Below, in pieces: positions 17,126-26,539 of a DNA stretch of 64,000 bases. Origin of the DNA: Helicobacter_J cappadocius (GTDB taxonomy: Bacteria; Campylobacterota; Campylobacteria; Campylobacterales; Helicobacteraceae). The stretch covers positions 1-64,000 of the forward strand of contig NZ_JAUPEV010000004.1 in the NCBI RefSeq assembly GCF_030686155.1, given 5' to 3'. The position numbers and the translations under genes are program-made. Position 1 is the first letter of the stretch, and the number at the start of each line of letters is the position of its first letter. The notes beneath the pieces are model-generated. The model had not been told where the DNA came from, made no database searches, and was given only the letters and a program-made list of their open reading frames with translations.

Positions 17126-17899
17126 TTATATTATGACAACTTCCTCTTGAAGCTTAATGCCATATTCTTCAAAAACTCTTTTTTTAGCTAATTCAATCAA
17201 ACTGATTGCATCTTCAAAATCCCCTTTTGCAAGGTTAATGAGGAAATTTGCGTGTTCTTTAGAAAAAGCAACATCCCTGATATTATATCCTTTTAATCCG
17301 ACAGATTCTAGCAATCTTCCTGCAAAATCTCCTTTAGGATTTTTAAAACAACTTCCACAGCTAGGTTTTTTTGGATGTGTAAAACGCATAGATTCAAAAA
17401 TTTCAACTAATTCATATCTAAAACCAGGATTTTTTTTGAATCTAGCAGCTAATATCACTCCTTTTATATCTGTATTTCGATACCCCATAGAGAGCATATC
17501 TACATCGATCCATTTCCCATCAACGCACACAGAATCTAAAATATTTTTTATTTCATACTCTTTCATCCCAGCATTCATCTTAACAAGCCCACCAAGACTA
17601 CCGGGCAAAGCACGTAAAAACTCTAATCCTCCTAAATCCCAATCTCTAAAATATCGATAAATTTTCCCACTACTACTAGCTCCCCCTACTTCGATAAAAT
17701 CACCCTTATCTAAAATATAGTCATATTTTTCTCCCAATATTGCGATATTTTTGGCACTAGGAGAGACTAAAAGATTATTTCCATATCCTATTATCTTGAC
17801 TTCTTTTTCAATATCACACACATCTTCAAGGATTTTTACACATAAGCTTGAACCTATCTTGATGCTACAGTATTTTGAAAAATCAATGATTTTAGTCAC
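17126..17899 (-). CDS. murB: UDP-N-acetylenolpyruvoylglucosamine reductase MurB
   Basis: 257-residue FAD enzyme of peptidoglycan precursor synthesis that reduces UDP-GlcNAc-enolpyruvate to UDP-MurNAc. Motifs: GYGNNLLVS (FAD), GLEFLRALPGSLGGLVKMNAG, and KPSCGSCFKNPKGDFAGRLLE with the active-site Ser in the type II-like pattern. It is short compared with E. coli MurB, as in other Helicobacter. Its ATG overlaps the fliQ stop by 4 bases, so the two are co-translated. Confidence 0.93.
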   Translation of the reverse strand: MTKIIDFSKYCSIKIGSSLCVKILEDVCDIEKEVKIIGYGNNLLVSPSAKNIAILGEKYDYILDKGDFIEVGGASSSGKIYRYFRDWDLGGLEFLRALPGSLGGLVKMNAGMKEYEIKNILDSVCVDGKWIDVDMLSMGYRNTDIKGVILAARFKKNPGFRYELVEIFESMRFTHPKKPSCGSCFKNPKGDFAGRLLESVGLKGYNIRDVAFSKEHANFLINLAKGDFEDAISLIELAKKRVFEEYGIKLQEEVVII

Positions 17900-18162
17900 A
17901 AAACAAACTTTGGTATTAAGTTTATCAATGTTCTAGTGTAGTCTAAAAGCATATTGAGCATCCATGGCATCGTAAGAATAATCACGCCAATCACAGCTAA
18001 AATTTTAGGTACAAAAGAGAGTGTCATCTCGTTTATTTGTGTAGTTGCCTGAAAAATACTCACCAACAAACCCACAATCAAACCTGCTAAAAGGATTGGC
18101 AAAGAAATAATCAAGGTAATCTTATAAGTCTCGATCGCTAGTCCCATCAATTGTGATTCCAA
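17896..18162 (-). CDS. fliQ: Flagellar export apparatus protein FliQ
   Basis: 88-residue inner-membrane protein of the flagellar type III export gate with two transmembrane helices (about 13-39 and 51-76). It is nearly the family consensus (SIFQATTQINEMTLSFVPKI). The start is taken as TTG at 18162 (LESQLMGLAIE) because AGGAG lies 7 bases upstream and this gives the standard FliQ length; the frame stays open further upstream to 18225 but that part lacks homology. It precedes murB and is divergent from the trp genes. Confidence 0.93.
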   Translation of the reverse strand: MESQLMGLAIETYKITLIISLPILLAGLIVGLLVSIFQATTQINEMTLSFVPKILAVIGVIILTMPWMLNMLLDYTRTLINLIPKFVL

Positions 18163-18291
18163 AGCAGTGCTCCTGATTATTTTGTGCAATATTTGGTTAA
18201 GATTATATCTAAATATTTTATGCAAAAAGGCTTTATTTTAGCTTTTTATGTGTATCATTTAATCACTGATTCTACTTTTAATAAGGATAAA

Positions 18292-19785
18292 ATGACAATG
18301 GTAGAGGTTTTGAAAAACATAACCCAAAAAAGGGATTGTAAAATTTCTAATTTAGGCTTTGGTTTTGGTCATCGCATTCCTCAAAAAAGAGAAGTCCCCT
18401 TGTCCCCTCCTAAATTTGATCCAAACACACCCTTGATGATCGCAGAAATAAAACGAGCCTCTCCATCAGCTGGAAAAATTGGGGATATTTCAGAGCCTAC
18501 AAACTTAGCACAAATATATTTAAACAATGGTGCAAAGGTTATTTCCATCCTCACAGAAGAAGATTATTTTAATGGCAGTCTCATAGATCTAATGTCTGTC
18601 AAAAATACCTTCAAAAATACCACTATTTTGAGAAAAGATTTCATTCAATACGCAGAGGAAATTGAAATATCATATCTAGCTGGAGCAGATATGGTACTGA
18701 TTATTATCGCTATGTTTATGGATGATAAGGCAAAAGAAATAGAGCTTCAAAAAATCCTATCTGAATGCAAAAAATACTCACTCACGCCACTTTTTGAAAT
18801 TCACAACCAAAGAGAATGCGATTTTGCTTTAAAATTAGAGCCATCTATTTTAGGCATCAACTCTAGGAGTTTGCACACCTTTGAGATTGATAAAAACAAA
18901 GCACTCAATCTCAAATCTTTGATTCCAAATTCCATCAAAACCATCTTTGAATCTGGAATACACTCAAGCTTTGATGGATATCTTGCTGGAAGTTTTGGAT
19001 TTGATGGAATGCTTTGTGGAAGCTATCTAGTAAAAAACGAAGGTAAAAATCTTCCAAATCTTATTAAAGCCTACCAAAAAGGTAAAAAGCAAAAAAATTC
19101 TTTTTTTTCAGCGGTTTTTCAAAAACTTTATTCTAACGCTACGCCCATCATCAAAATTTGTGGTATCACCAATATTGATGATGCGATCTCTTGTGCAGAA
19201 GCTGGAGCAGATATGATAGGATTGATTATGGTCAAACAAAGCCCAAGATACCAAGATCAAAAATCCATCAAAGAAATATCAAAAGCTCTCAATAAGCTTT
19301 ATCCCAATATCTTAAAAGTAGGCGTTATCACTAATGAAAAAAGCTCTCTTATTAGTGCAAAAGAATTGCTCAAAGAAGGTATTTTAGATTGTCTGCAACT
19401 TCATAGCTGTGATCCTTTTTCTCCTAATAATTTCGCATCTACCGATCTCAGGGAAGCTGATTTTAACTTTTATATTTGTGTTAATCTTGAGGATATTTCA
19501 GAATATCCAAAAGATTTTGTCTCACCTTTTGTGTTGCTTGATTCTAAGTGTGTACTTGGAGGAGGCAGTGGTAAAAGTATTCCTTTAGAAGAACTTCAAA
19601 AACTAAAAAATAATGGTATAGATTTGTTTATTGCTGGAGGGATTGGGGAGCAAAATATTTCTGAAATTTTGGCATTAAAACCAAAAATGGTAGATATCAA
19701 CTCAAAGGTAGAATCCGCAGTAGGGAAAAAAGACATCATGAAGGTTAAAAATATTATCCAAATCATCAAAACATATCCTAATTGA
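18292..19785 (+). CDS. trpCF: Fused indole-3-glycerol-phosphate synthase / phosphoribosylanthranilate isomerase TrpCF
   Basis: 497-residue bifunctional enzyme for two steps of tryptophan synthesis. The N-terminal TrpC barrel (to about residue 265) has IAEIKRASPSAGKI, SILTEEDYFNGS and LRKDFI; the C-terminal TrpF barrel has IKICGIT and LLDSKCVLGGGSGKS. The domain order matches the E. coli fusion. GINSRSL and FESGI deviate slightly from the usual GINNRNL and SESGI. ATG 18292 follows an AAGGA site; the frame extends upstream to 18184 without homology. trpB starts 9 bases after its stop. No trpE, trpG or trpD is present. Confidence 0.92.
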   Translation: MTMVEVLKNITQKRDCKISNLGFGFGHRIPQKREVPLSPPKFDPNTPLMIAEIKRASPSAGKIGDISEPTNLAQIYLNNGAKVISILTEEDYFNGSLIDLMSVKNTFKNTTILRKDFIQYAEEIEISYLAGADMVLIIIAMFMDDKAKEIELQKILSECKKYSLTPLFEIHNQRECDFALKLEPSILGINSRSLHTFEIDKNKALNLKSLIPNSIKTIFESGIHSSFDGYLAGSFGFDGMLCGSYLVKNEGKNLPNLIKAYQKGKKQKNSFFSAVFQKLYSNATPIIKICGITNIDDAISCAEAGADMIGLIMVKQSPRYQDQKSIKEISKALNKLYPNILKVGVITNEKSSLISAKELLKEGILDCLQLHSCDPFSPNNFASTDLREADFNFYICVNLEDISEYPKDFVSPFVLLDSKCVLGGGSGKSIPLEELQKLKNNGIDLFIAGGIGEQNISEILALKPKMVDINSKVESAVGKKDIMKVKNIIQIIKTYPN

Positions 19786-19794
19786 GAGAAAGAA

Positions 19795-21063
19795 ATGAAA
19801 AAAATACCTCTAAAATCCCATCATAAATTTTTTGGCGATTCAAAAGATTTCGGCGGACAATATACTCCTGAAATATTGCGTCCTGCACTAATTGAACTTG
19901 AAAAAGCATATAAAAAAATCTTTCCAAGCAAAGCTTATCAAACAGAACTAAAAGATTTACTCAAACATTTTGTAGGTCGCCCCACTCCACTTATCTACGC
20001 AAAAAATGCTTCAAAAATATTAGGAAATGAAATCTATCTTAAATTTGAAGGACTTGCCAATACAGGAGCACATAAAATAAACAACGCTATTGGACAAGTT
20101 TTGTTAGCAAAAAAAATGGGGAAGAAAAAAATCATCGCCGAAACAGGAGCTGGACAACATGGACTAGCTACTGCCGCAGCTGCTGCAAAACTAGGGCTTA
20201 GTTGCGAAATATATATGGGAGAGATTGATATTGCAAGACAAAGACCAAATGTTTTCAATATGGAACTTTTTGGAGCGAAAGTTATAAGTGTAGCTTCAGG
20301 AACAAAAACTCTCAAAGATGCCGTTAATGAGACATTAAGAGTTTGGAGCAAAGAGAGTAGTGAAACATTTTATGTGCTAGGAAGTGCATTGGGACCTTAT
20401 CCTTATCCAGATATCGTACGCGATCTTCAGAGTATTATTGGAAAAGAAGTCAGAAAACAATGCAAGGATTATTTCTCAGATCTTCCTGATATTATGATAG
20501 CTTGTGTTGGAGGAGGAAGCAATTCAATAGGGTTTTTCACCGAATTTCTAAATGACAAACAGGTGCATCTCATCGGTGTAGAAGCTGGAGGTATTGGAAA
20601 AGCAACAGGTCAAAATGCCGCTAGAATAAATAAGGATATGCGCACAGGTATTGCACAAGGCTATAAAAGTATTTTTTTACAAGACAAAGAAGGCAATCTT
20701 TCTCCCACTCACTCAATTAGTGCTGGTCTTGATTATGCTGGAATTGGACCTCAACTAGCTTATTTGGCATCTATTGGAAGGATTGAATTCACTTCAGCCC
20801 TTGATAGTGAAGTTATTGAAGCTTTGAAATTTTTTGCAAAGCACGAAGGCATTATTCCTGCTTTAGAATCTTCTCACGCTCTAGCAGAAGTCATCAATAT
20901 CTCCAAAAAAACAAAAAACAAAAAAATCATCGCCAATATATCTGGACGAGGAGATAAAGATATATTCATCACAGCAAAGGCTATCAACCCTAAAGATTGG
21001 GAAAAATTTTTAACAGAAGAAATCAAAAGAATCAAAAATGTGAGAGTAAAAGATGAAAAATAA
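19795..21063 (+). CDS. trpB: Tryptophan synthase beta chain TrpB
   Basis: 422-residue PLP enzyme that joins indole and serine. Visible are the PLP lysine in NTGAHKINNAIGQ, AETGAGQHG with the catalytic Glu, the phosphate loop GGGSNSIG, and SGRGDKD near the C-terminus. The segment before the PLP lysine reads FEGLANTG instead of the usual REDLxHTG/GG, and the protein is longer at the C-terminus (Lys-rich tail), so it is a divergent variant. It overlaps trpA by 11 bases. Confidence 0.92.
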   Translation: MKKIPLKSHHKFFGDSKDFGGQYTPEILRPALIELEKAYKKIFPSKAYQTELKDLLKHFVGRPTPLIYAKNASKILGNEIYLKFEGLANTGAHKINNAIGQVLLAKKMGKKKIIAETGAGQHGLATAAAAAKLGLSCEIYMGEIDIARQRPNVFNMELFGAKVISVASGTKTLKDAVNETLRVWSKESSETFYVLGSALGPYPYPDIVRDLQSIIGKEVRKQCKDYFSDLPDIMIACVGGGSNSIGFFTEFLNDKQVHLIGVEAGGIGKATGQNAARINKDMRTGIAQGYKSIFLQDKEGNLSPTHSISAGLDYAGIGPQLAYLASIGRIEFTSALDSEVIEALKFFAKHEGIIPALESSHALAEVINISKKTKNKKIIANISGRGDKDIFITAKAINPKDWEKFLTEEIKRIKNVRVKDEK

Positions 21064-21805
21064 AAAAACGAATGTGTTAATGGGACATATTGTTGCAGGT
21101 TATCCAACCAAAGAAATGAGTGTTCAAGCGGGATTTGGTATTTGTAAAGGTGGAGCAAAATACTTAGAAGTGCAATTTCCATTTTCTGATCCAAATGCTG
21201 ATGGAACTATTATTGAAAGTGCTTGTGTTGAAGCATTAAAAAACGGTTTTAAAATAGAAGATGGTTTTGATATTATCAAAAATCTCTCTGAAAATACTTC
21301 TAGTGAAATACTCATCGTAACCTATGCAAACATTGTTTATAGCTATGGAATAAAAAACTTCGTCAAAAGAGCAAAACAATGCGGGGCAAAAGGCATCATC
21401 GTGCCTGATCTTCCTTTTGAAGAAGATGAAGGTTTAAGAAAATTTGCCCTTGAAGAAGAAATTAAAGTCATCGAACTTATTGCCCCTGGTATAACCCCTG
21501 AGAGAATAAAAAAACTCTCAAAAACTCCAAGTGATTTTGTTTATGTGGTCGCAAGAACTGGAATCACTGGAAAAAAAACTCATATCAATCAAGATCTATT
21601 TGAATGGATAGAATTTGTAAGATCTAATTGTAATAAAAAAATAGCATTAGGTTTTGGCATCAATTCTAACTCTCAAATAAAAGCACTTCAGGGCAAGGTT
21701 GATATTGTTGTGGTAGGAAGCTATTTTGTACAAAAAATAACTTCTCATAAAAAAAATATCCAATCATTTCTTCAAAAATATGCAACTGATTTGTTATCGT
21801 TTTAG
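21053..21805 (+). CDS. trpA: Tryptophan synthase alpha chain TrpA
   Basis: 250-residue TIM barrel that cleaves indole-3-glycerol phosphate to indole. The catalytic Glu (LEVQFPFSDP) and Asp (NADG) are kept, though the usual LGxPFSDPxADGPxIQ motif is altered to VQFPFSDPNADGTIIES. The phosphate-binding GFGINS and VVGSYFV segments are present. It pairs with TrpB encoded just upstream with overlapping reading frames. Confidence 0.9.
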   Translation: MKNKKTNVLMGHIVAGYPTKEMSVQAGFGICKGGAKYLEVQFPFSDPNADGTIIESACVEALKNGFKIEDGFDIIKNLSENTSSEILIVTYANIVYSYGIKNFVKRAKQCGAKGIIVPDLPFEEDEGLRKFALEEEIKVIELIAPGITPERIKKLSKTPSDFVYVVARTGITGKKTHINQDLFEWIEFVRSNCNKKIALGFGINSNSQIKALQGKVDIVVVGSYFVQKITSHKKNIQSFLQKYATDLLSF

Positions 21806-21934
21806 ATTATCTGCATTCAAGTAACAATATGTATCACTAATGTACATTATAAAAATATTTTTATACACACATTCACTATTTACTGATATATTTTATTTAT
21901 TAGCACGTGAAACTTCAAACTAAAAGGACTTACA

Positions 21935-23500
21935 ATGCAGTATTTTAAGAATGGTAAAATTTTTCAAGGAGAGGCGAAATTTTGCGAGGCAATGGGTATA
22001 GAAAATGGAAAAATTGCTTGGGTTGGAGACAATGAATCCATCAAAAATGAAAATGCTTTGGATTTAAAAAACTCCCTTGTTATTCCTACTTTTATTGACT
22101 CACACACCCACCCTAGTATGGTAGCAAAAAATATCGATAGAGTTCCATGTCTGCCACCACTTGTAAATTCTATAGCAGAAATGATTGAAGCCCTAAAAAA
22201 ATCTCCTCAAAATACAGGAAATCCTAATGATTGGATAGAGGGCTATGGCTGGGATGAAAATGTTTTTAGCGAAGGAAGACTTCCAACTTGCAAAGATATT
22301 GATAAGGTTTCCACCACTCAACCTGTGATTGTCTATCATTCATCTTATCACTTGATCGTCTGCAATTCAAAAGCCATTGAAATAGCTGGGGTTGATAAAA
22401 ATACCAAAGACACACAAAAGGGCAAAATAGGAAGATTTGAAAATGGCGAACCCAATGGTATTTTCTATGAAATGGGAGCTATTAATCTTGTCGCAAACAA
22501 ACAAAAACCTGATAGTCTAGAAGATACAATTACTCAAGTGCTTAAACTAGGAAAAAAATATGATTCATTAGGAGTGAGTGCGGTAGCTGATATGCTATGT
22601 CTTTTTCACCCTTATGACAGAATCAGTATCTATGAAGAGGCAAAAAAAAGAGGTTTCAAACAAAAAGTTGTACTTTATTATGAGTGGGGAGCTATCAAAA
22701 AGCTAGGCAAAAAACCTTTAAAAAGAGAGGTTGGGGATATTTTTATCGGGGGTATCAAGCTTTTTATGGATGGCAGCATCGCTGGAAGAACTGCATTTAT
22801 GAAAAAACCTTATCCTAATAGCAATGATGTAGGAATGAAGATGATGGATGAGGCCGAACTTCTTGAAGCGATCGAATATGCTAGAGAAAATCATCTGCAA
22901 GTCGCTATTCATGTAATGGGAGATGCTTCAATTGAATTTATTGTCAATACCTGCAAAGATATACAACCTTGGCTAAAAGACACACCCAATATCAGATTAG
23001 AACATGCCTCGATCATGTCTGTGCCTATACTAAAAACAATGAAAGACGCTAAAATGTCTTTTGGAATAGCTCCACAACCTATTTTTCTCTTTTCTGAATA
23101 TATGGCTTATAAGAATAATTTAACTCCTGATTTGTTGGCAATGGCATATGGAATGAAAACAGATGATGAATATGTACTCACAACCCTCTCTAGCGATTCT
23201 CCTGCTACGCTTTGGGTTGATCCAGAAAATCTATATACAACGCTTGGAGCAAGTGTAAATCGTGTCAGCTCTACAGGCAAAGATATGAATAAAAAAGAAG
23301 CTATCAGCGTTTCAAAAGCTATAGATATGCTCTCAATCAATGGAGCTAAAATAATGGGATTAAAAGATATAGGGAAGCTAGAAAAAGGATATGAAGCGAG
23401 TTTTCAAATCCTTGATAAAGATATTTTCAATATCCCTAGCGAAGAACTAGGAAATATTCTACCAAAAGAAGTATATATCAAGGGAGAAAAAGTCCTTTGA
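21935..23500 (+). CDS. Amidohydrolase (YtcJ-like metal-dependent hydrolase)
   Basis: 521-residue amidohydrolase 3-family enzyme. It has the metal motif DSHTHPSMV, KLFMDGSIAGRTAF, HVMGDASIEF, LEHASIMS and SSDSPATLW along a TIM-barrel with a flanking beta domain. No signal peptide. The substrate is unknown; family members hydrolyse amide, imide or formyl bonds in diverse compounds. It is monocistronic, with 129 bases upstream and a hairpin at its stop codon. Confidence 0.85.
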   Translation: MQYFKNGKIFQGEAKFCEAMGIENGKIAWVGDNESIKNENALDLKNSLVIPTFIDSHTHPSMVAKNIDRVPCLPPLVNSIAEMIEALKKSPQNTGNPNDWIEGYGWDENVFSEGRLPTCKDIDKVSTTQPVIVYHSSYHLIVCNSKAIEIAGVDKNTKDTQKGKIGRFENGEPNGIFYEMGAINLVANKQKPDSLEDTITQVLKLGKKYDSLGVSAVADMLCLFHPYDRISIYEEAKKRGFKQKVVLYYEWGAIKKLGKKPLKREVGDIFIGGIKLFMDGSIAGRTAFMKKPYPNSNDVGMKMMDEAELLEAIEYARENHLQVAIHVMGDASIEFIVNTCKDIQPWLKDTPNIRLEHASIMSVPILKTMKDAKMSFGIAPQPIFLFSEYMAYKNNLTPDLLAMAYGMKTDDEYVLTTLSSDSPATLWVDPENLYTTLGASVNRVSSTGKDMNKKEAISVSKAIDMLSINGAKIMGLKDIGKLEKGYEASFQILDKDIFNIPSEELGNILPKEVYIKGEKVL

Positions 23501-23510
23501 TAAAGGACTT
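23490..23510. terminator. Bidirectional terminator between amidohydrolase and aminotransferase genes
   Basis: AAGTCCTTT and AAAGGACTT form perfect 9-bp arms around a 3-base loop. The hairpin includes the amidohydrolase stop codon and lies just 3' of the convergent aminotransferase gene; A-runs and T/A-rich bases flank it on both sides. Confidence 0.65.
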
Positions 23511-23512
23511 AA

Positions 23513-24721
23513 TTAATGGAAGTTCTTCAAAAAATTTTTCAAATTTCTTGAGGCTTGTCTGATACGTTTTTCATTCTCTATCAGTGCAATCCTCACATAA
23601 CCTTCCCCATGCTCACCAAATCCAACACCTGGACTTAAGGCGATTTTGGCTTCTTTTAATAATCTTTTTGAAAACTCAAGACTGCCCAAATGCTCAACAC
23701 ATGCTGGAATTTTCGCCCAAATAAACATACTTGCTTTTGGTTTATTTATCTCCCATCCAGCTTCTTTAAAACTTTTTATCAATACTTCCATTCGTCTTTG
23801 ATATTTTTTCTTGATATCCTCGACGCACTCTTGATCTCCTTCTAAAGCAACAGTTGCTGCTATCTGCATAGGAGTATAAATGCCATAATCAATCCAGCTC
23901 TTGATTTTTTGCAATGCGGTAATCATCTTGGTATTACCAACCACAAAACCAATCCTCCATCCTGCCATATTGTAACTTTTACTCAAAGTATAAGTTTCAA
24001 CAGCGACATCCTTTGCTCCTGCTATCTGCATAATGCTTGGTGTTTCATACCCATCATAACACAAATCAGCATAAGCAATATCACTTATAATATAAAAACG
24101 TTCTTGCTTTGCTAAGCTCACCAAACGCTCATAAAAACTTTTATAAGCTATAACAGTAGTAGGATTGTGAGGAAAATTCACGACAACAAACTTCGGTTTA
24201 GGCATTGCCTCTTTGAGTATTCTTGATATATTGTTAAAAAAATGATCTTCATCAAGCTCCATTTTTTCATTCCACTTGATACCAAATCTCGCAACATTTG
24301 CACCATTGAGTATAAAAGCATAGTAATGAATTGGATAAGCAGGTTCAGCGACAATAGCATTATCACCGGGGTTTGTGATCGCTTGTATTAAATGCACATA
24401 CCCCTCTTTACTCCCCATGCTGACACAAACTTCACTATTAGCATCAAGATCAACATTATATTTGCGTTTATACCAATTACATATCCCTAAACGCAATTTA
24501 TAAATACCCCTACTTGCAGAATATCCATGATTTTTTGGCTTAGAAATAGCTTCAGATAGTTTGTCTATGATATGTTGTGGAGTAGGGCCATCAGGATTAC
24601 CCATACTAAAATCAATCACATCTTCGTTGTGTTGTCTCATGTCTAATTTGATCTCATTAATAGCTGCAAATACATATTTTGGTAGACGCTTGATTTTTTC
24701 AAATTCTATTTCATCGAACAT
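23513..24721 (-). CDS. Class I/II pyridoxal-phosphate aminotransferase (AlaC/DapL-like)
   Basis: 402-residue fold-type I aminotransferase. It has SMGNPDGPTP, the NFPHNPTT motif, SDIAYADLCYDG, and the PLP lysine in TYTLSKSYNMAGWRIGF, plus the C-terminal Arg region GEGYVRIAL. Closest by motif to alanine/glutamate-pyruvate transaminases (AlaC) and LL-diaminopimelate aminotransferases; donor and acceptor cannot be fixed from sequence. ATG 24721 has GGAGG upstream and is preferred over a start nine codons earlier. Confidence 0.85.
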   Translation of the reverse strand: MFDEIEFEKIKRLPKYVFAAINEIKLDMRQHNEDVIDFSMGNPDGPTPQHIIDKLSEAISKPKNHGYSASRGIYKLRLGICNWYKRKYNVDLDANSEVCVSMGSKEGYVHLIQAITNPGDNAIVAEPAYPIHYYAFILNGANVARFGIKWNEKMELDEDHFFNNISRILKEAMPKPKFVVVNFPHNPTTVIAYKSFYERLVSLAKQERFYIISDIAYADLCYDGYETPSIMQIAGAKDVAVETYTLSKSYNMAGWRIGFVVGNTKMITALQKIKSWIDYGIYTPMQIAATVALEGDQECVEDIKKKYQRRMEVLIKSFKEAGWEINKPKASMFIWAKIPACVEHLGSLEFSKRLLKEAKIALSPGVGFGEHGEGYVRIALIENEKRIRQASRNLKNFLKNFH

Positions 24722-24734
24722 AAGCCCCTCCTCC

Positions 24735-25562
24735 CTATTTCTTATCAAAATTTTGAAAATCTATTTTAATTCCATTTTTTATAATAGCAGGATTTTGAGC
24801 ATCAGTAACCATAATAAAACTAACTCCTTCCAAAATAGTCAAAGTTATCTCTTTTGCGGTTGCACTTTGGGTGATGAGATTGATGATTTGTAGATTTTTA
24901 TCATAAAGCACAATTCTTGGACGCCAAGAAGTAGTGTTTGCCGTAATAGTCATATTTCCCTGCCCTTTTACGCTAAACCAGTACTCTCCACTCACTTCTG
25001 TTACTTGGAGAGTTTGGGGGGCTTCTATTTGTTTGGTATTGGCAAGTTTTGGATCCACCAATTCAATATCATATTCCCAGCTAGTAATTGAATTTCTTTT
25101 GATATCCAAAAAAATGTATCCACGTTTAGCTAGTTCGTTAATAATAATAGAAGGATCTAATGCATGTTCAGTAGAAAAACTAAAAGTTATCTTCGACATT
25201 CCTTTTTCGTATTGTGCCTGTGATACAGCAAAATACGAATAACCCATTGAAGAAAGGGCACTATTAATGCTTCGAGCTAAGAAAATGGGGGTTGTCTGGG
25301 AAGCAAAAGTAATATCAAGATCGCCAGGTTCGCTAAACTTCAATATCAACAAACCATTGTCCTTTAATGTGGTGACAACTTTTTTAATATCAAGTCTGCC
25401 ATCAGAATAAAATTTTTCTCTGTCTTTGAAAATCCTATCAATAAAGTTTTTATTAACATTATATGATTGCATGCCTATAAGGTTTTGAACTTTATCATCT
25501 AGTATATCCCCCCATAAAGTCAGCACAAACAAAAAAAAGCAGAAAAAAAACTTTTTTATCAT
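24735..25562 (-). CDS. Conserved exported protein, partner of a RodZ-like protein
   Basis: 275-residue protein with a signal peptide (residues 1-18, MIKKFFFCFFLFVLTLWG) and a mainly beta-strand mature part. The family is not recognised. It starts four bases inside the stop region of the upstream gene, which encodes a membrane protein with a periplasmic domain, so the two are likely co-translated and may act together in the periplasm. In H. pylori the rpmE-rsmI-SpoU block is also followed by hypothetical genes (from memory). Function unknown. Confidence 0.75.
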   Translation of the reverse strand: MIKKFFFCFFLFVLTLWGDILDDKVQNLIGMQSYNVNKNFIDRIFKDREKFYSDGRLDIKKVVTTLKDNGLLILKFSEPGDLDITFASQTTPIFLARSINSALSSMGYSYFAVSQAQYEKGMSKITFSFSTEHALDPSIIINELAKRGYIFLDIKRNSITSWEYDIELVDPKLANTKQIEAPQTLQVTEVSGEYWFSVKGQGNMTITANTTSWRPRIVLYDKNLQIINLITQSATAKEITLTILEGVSFIMVTDAQNPAIIKNGIKIDFQNFDKK

Positions 25563-26539
25563 TGTTCTTGACCGCTTAATTCCAAATATTTTGAATATCG
25601 AATTTGTTTAAGCCCATCTTTTGGAGTATATAAAAATCTAAGTGGATATGCCTTATCATATTCAACCCTTTCATCATTGTTTTGAAGTGTAAGTTCTCCA
25701 TGACCAAAAGATATCAACAAGCTATCACTTCCAGTTTTTATTGAATAGCTGTCCTGAATGATGGTTTGTTTTTTTTCTTTGGTATCTAAGTCTATTACTT
25801 CAACCCAAAGGCTTTTTTTCGGAGTTACTAAAATTTCACTTTCTTCAGGAATATTTTGATCACTTGGCTGTAATGTCTCAGAAGATGTAGTAGCCAAATC
25901 ACTAGCTTTATTTGCAACCTTAGGTTCTGGTGAAACTGAAGGGGCTTGAATTTTGTTAATTTCAGAAACATTCCCATCTTCTTTGGAGTCAAAATCACTT
26001 TTGGCTCCTGTAGATGTTTGAGCTTCATCTTGAGATTCTTTAGGGGTTAATTGAGTAGATATATCAACATCTTGTGTAGTTTGAGAACTTTGTGCAATAT
26101 CCTGTGTATCAGCCATTTCAGAATGATGAGAGAAACTTTTATATACAAGATAACCACCTAAGATAACTACCACAACAACAATTAAAATATAAAATCGCTT
26201 TTTTGAAATAATCTGTTTTTTTCTCTCTTCGATTAAATCATCTTTTTGTTTTTGAGTATCTAAATACAGATTACTCACAGGAGGTTCAACTACTAAATCT
26301 CTACCATCATCTTGAGTGTCAATATCTACAAAAAACCTTTCATCATACTCCTTGAGCCAAGAGCTCAAATCAACTTTATATTCACGTTCAAGTATTTTCA
26401 AAAACCCAACCACGCGAACCCTCTGCACATTAGAAAATCTTTTTTCTAATATATCCTCTATTTTATTGATAGAAATCTTTGTTGTTTTGTTGATTTCTTT
26501 GACACCAATTTTTTTGAGTATATCTATCGCTTCATCCAT
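25559..26539 (-). CDS. RodZ-like bitopic membrane protein
   Basis: 326-residue protein. An N-terminal cytoplasmic region with helix-turn-helix-like segments (residues 20-70) precedes one transmembrane helix (about 115-134). After it come an acidic Ser/Thr/Gln/Pro-rich linker (about 135-235) and a C-terminal periplasmic domain of about 90 residues (SLWVEVIDLDTKEKKQTIIQ onward). This order, including the DUF4115-like end, is that of RodZ, the MreB-binding shape protein, but the HTH match is weak. It abuts the SpoU methyltransferase gene by one base and overlaps the next gene by four. Confidence 0.6.
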   Translation of the reverse strand: MDEAIDILKKIGVKEINKTTKISINKIEDILEKRFSNVQRVRVVGFLKILEREYKVDLSSWLKEYDERFFVDIDTQDDGRDLVVEPPVSNLYLDTQKQKDDLIEERKKQIISKKRFYILIVVVVVILGGYLVYKSFSHHSEMADTQDIAQSSQTTQDVDISTQLTPKESQDEAQTSTGAKSDFDSKEDGNVSEINKIQAPSVSPEPKVANKASDLATTSSETLQPSDQNIPEESEILVTPKKSLWVEVIDLDTKEKKQTIIQDSYSIKTGSDSLLISFGHGELTLQNNDERVEYDKAYPLRFLYTPKDGLKQIRYSKYLELSGQEQ

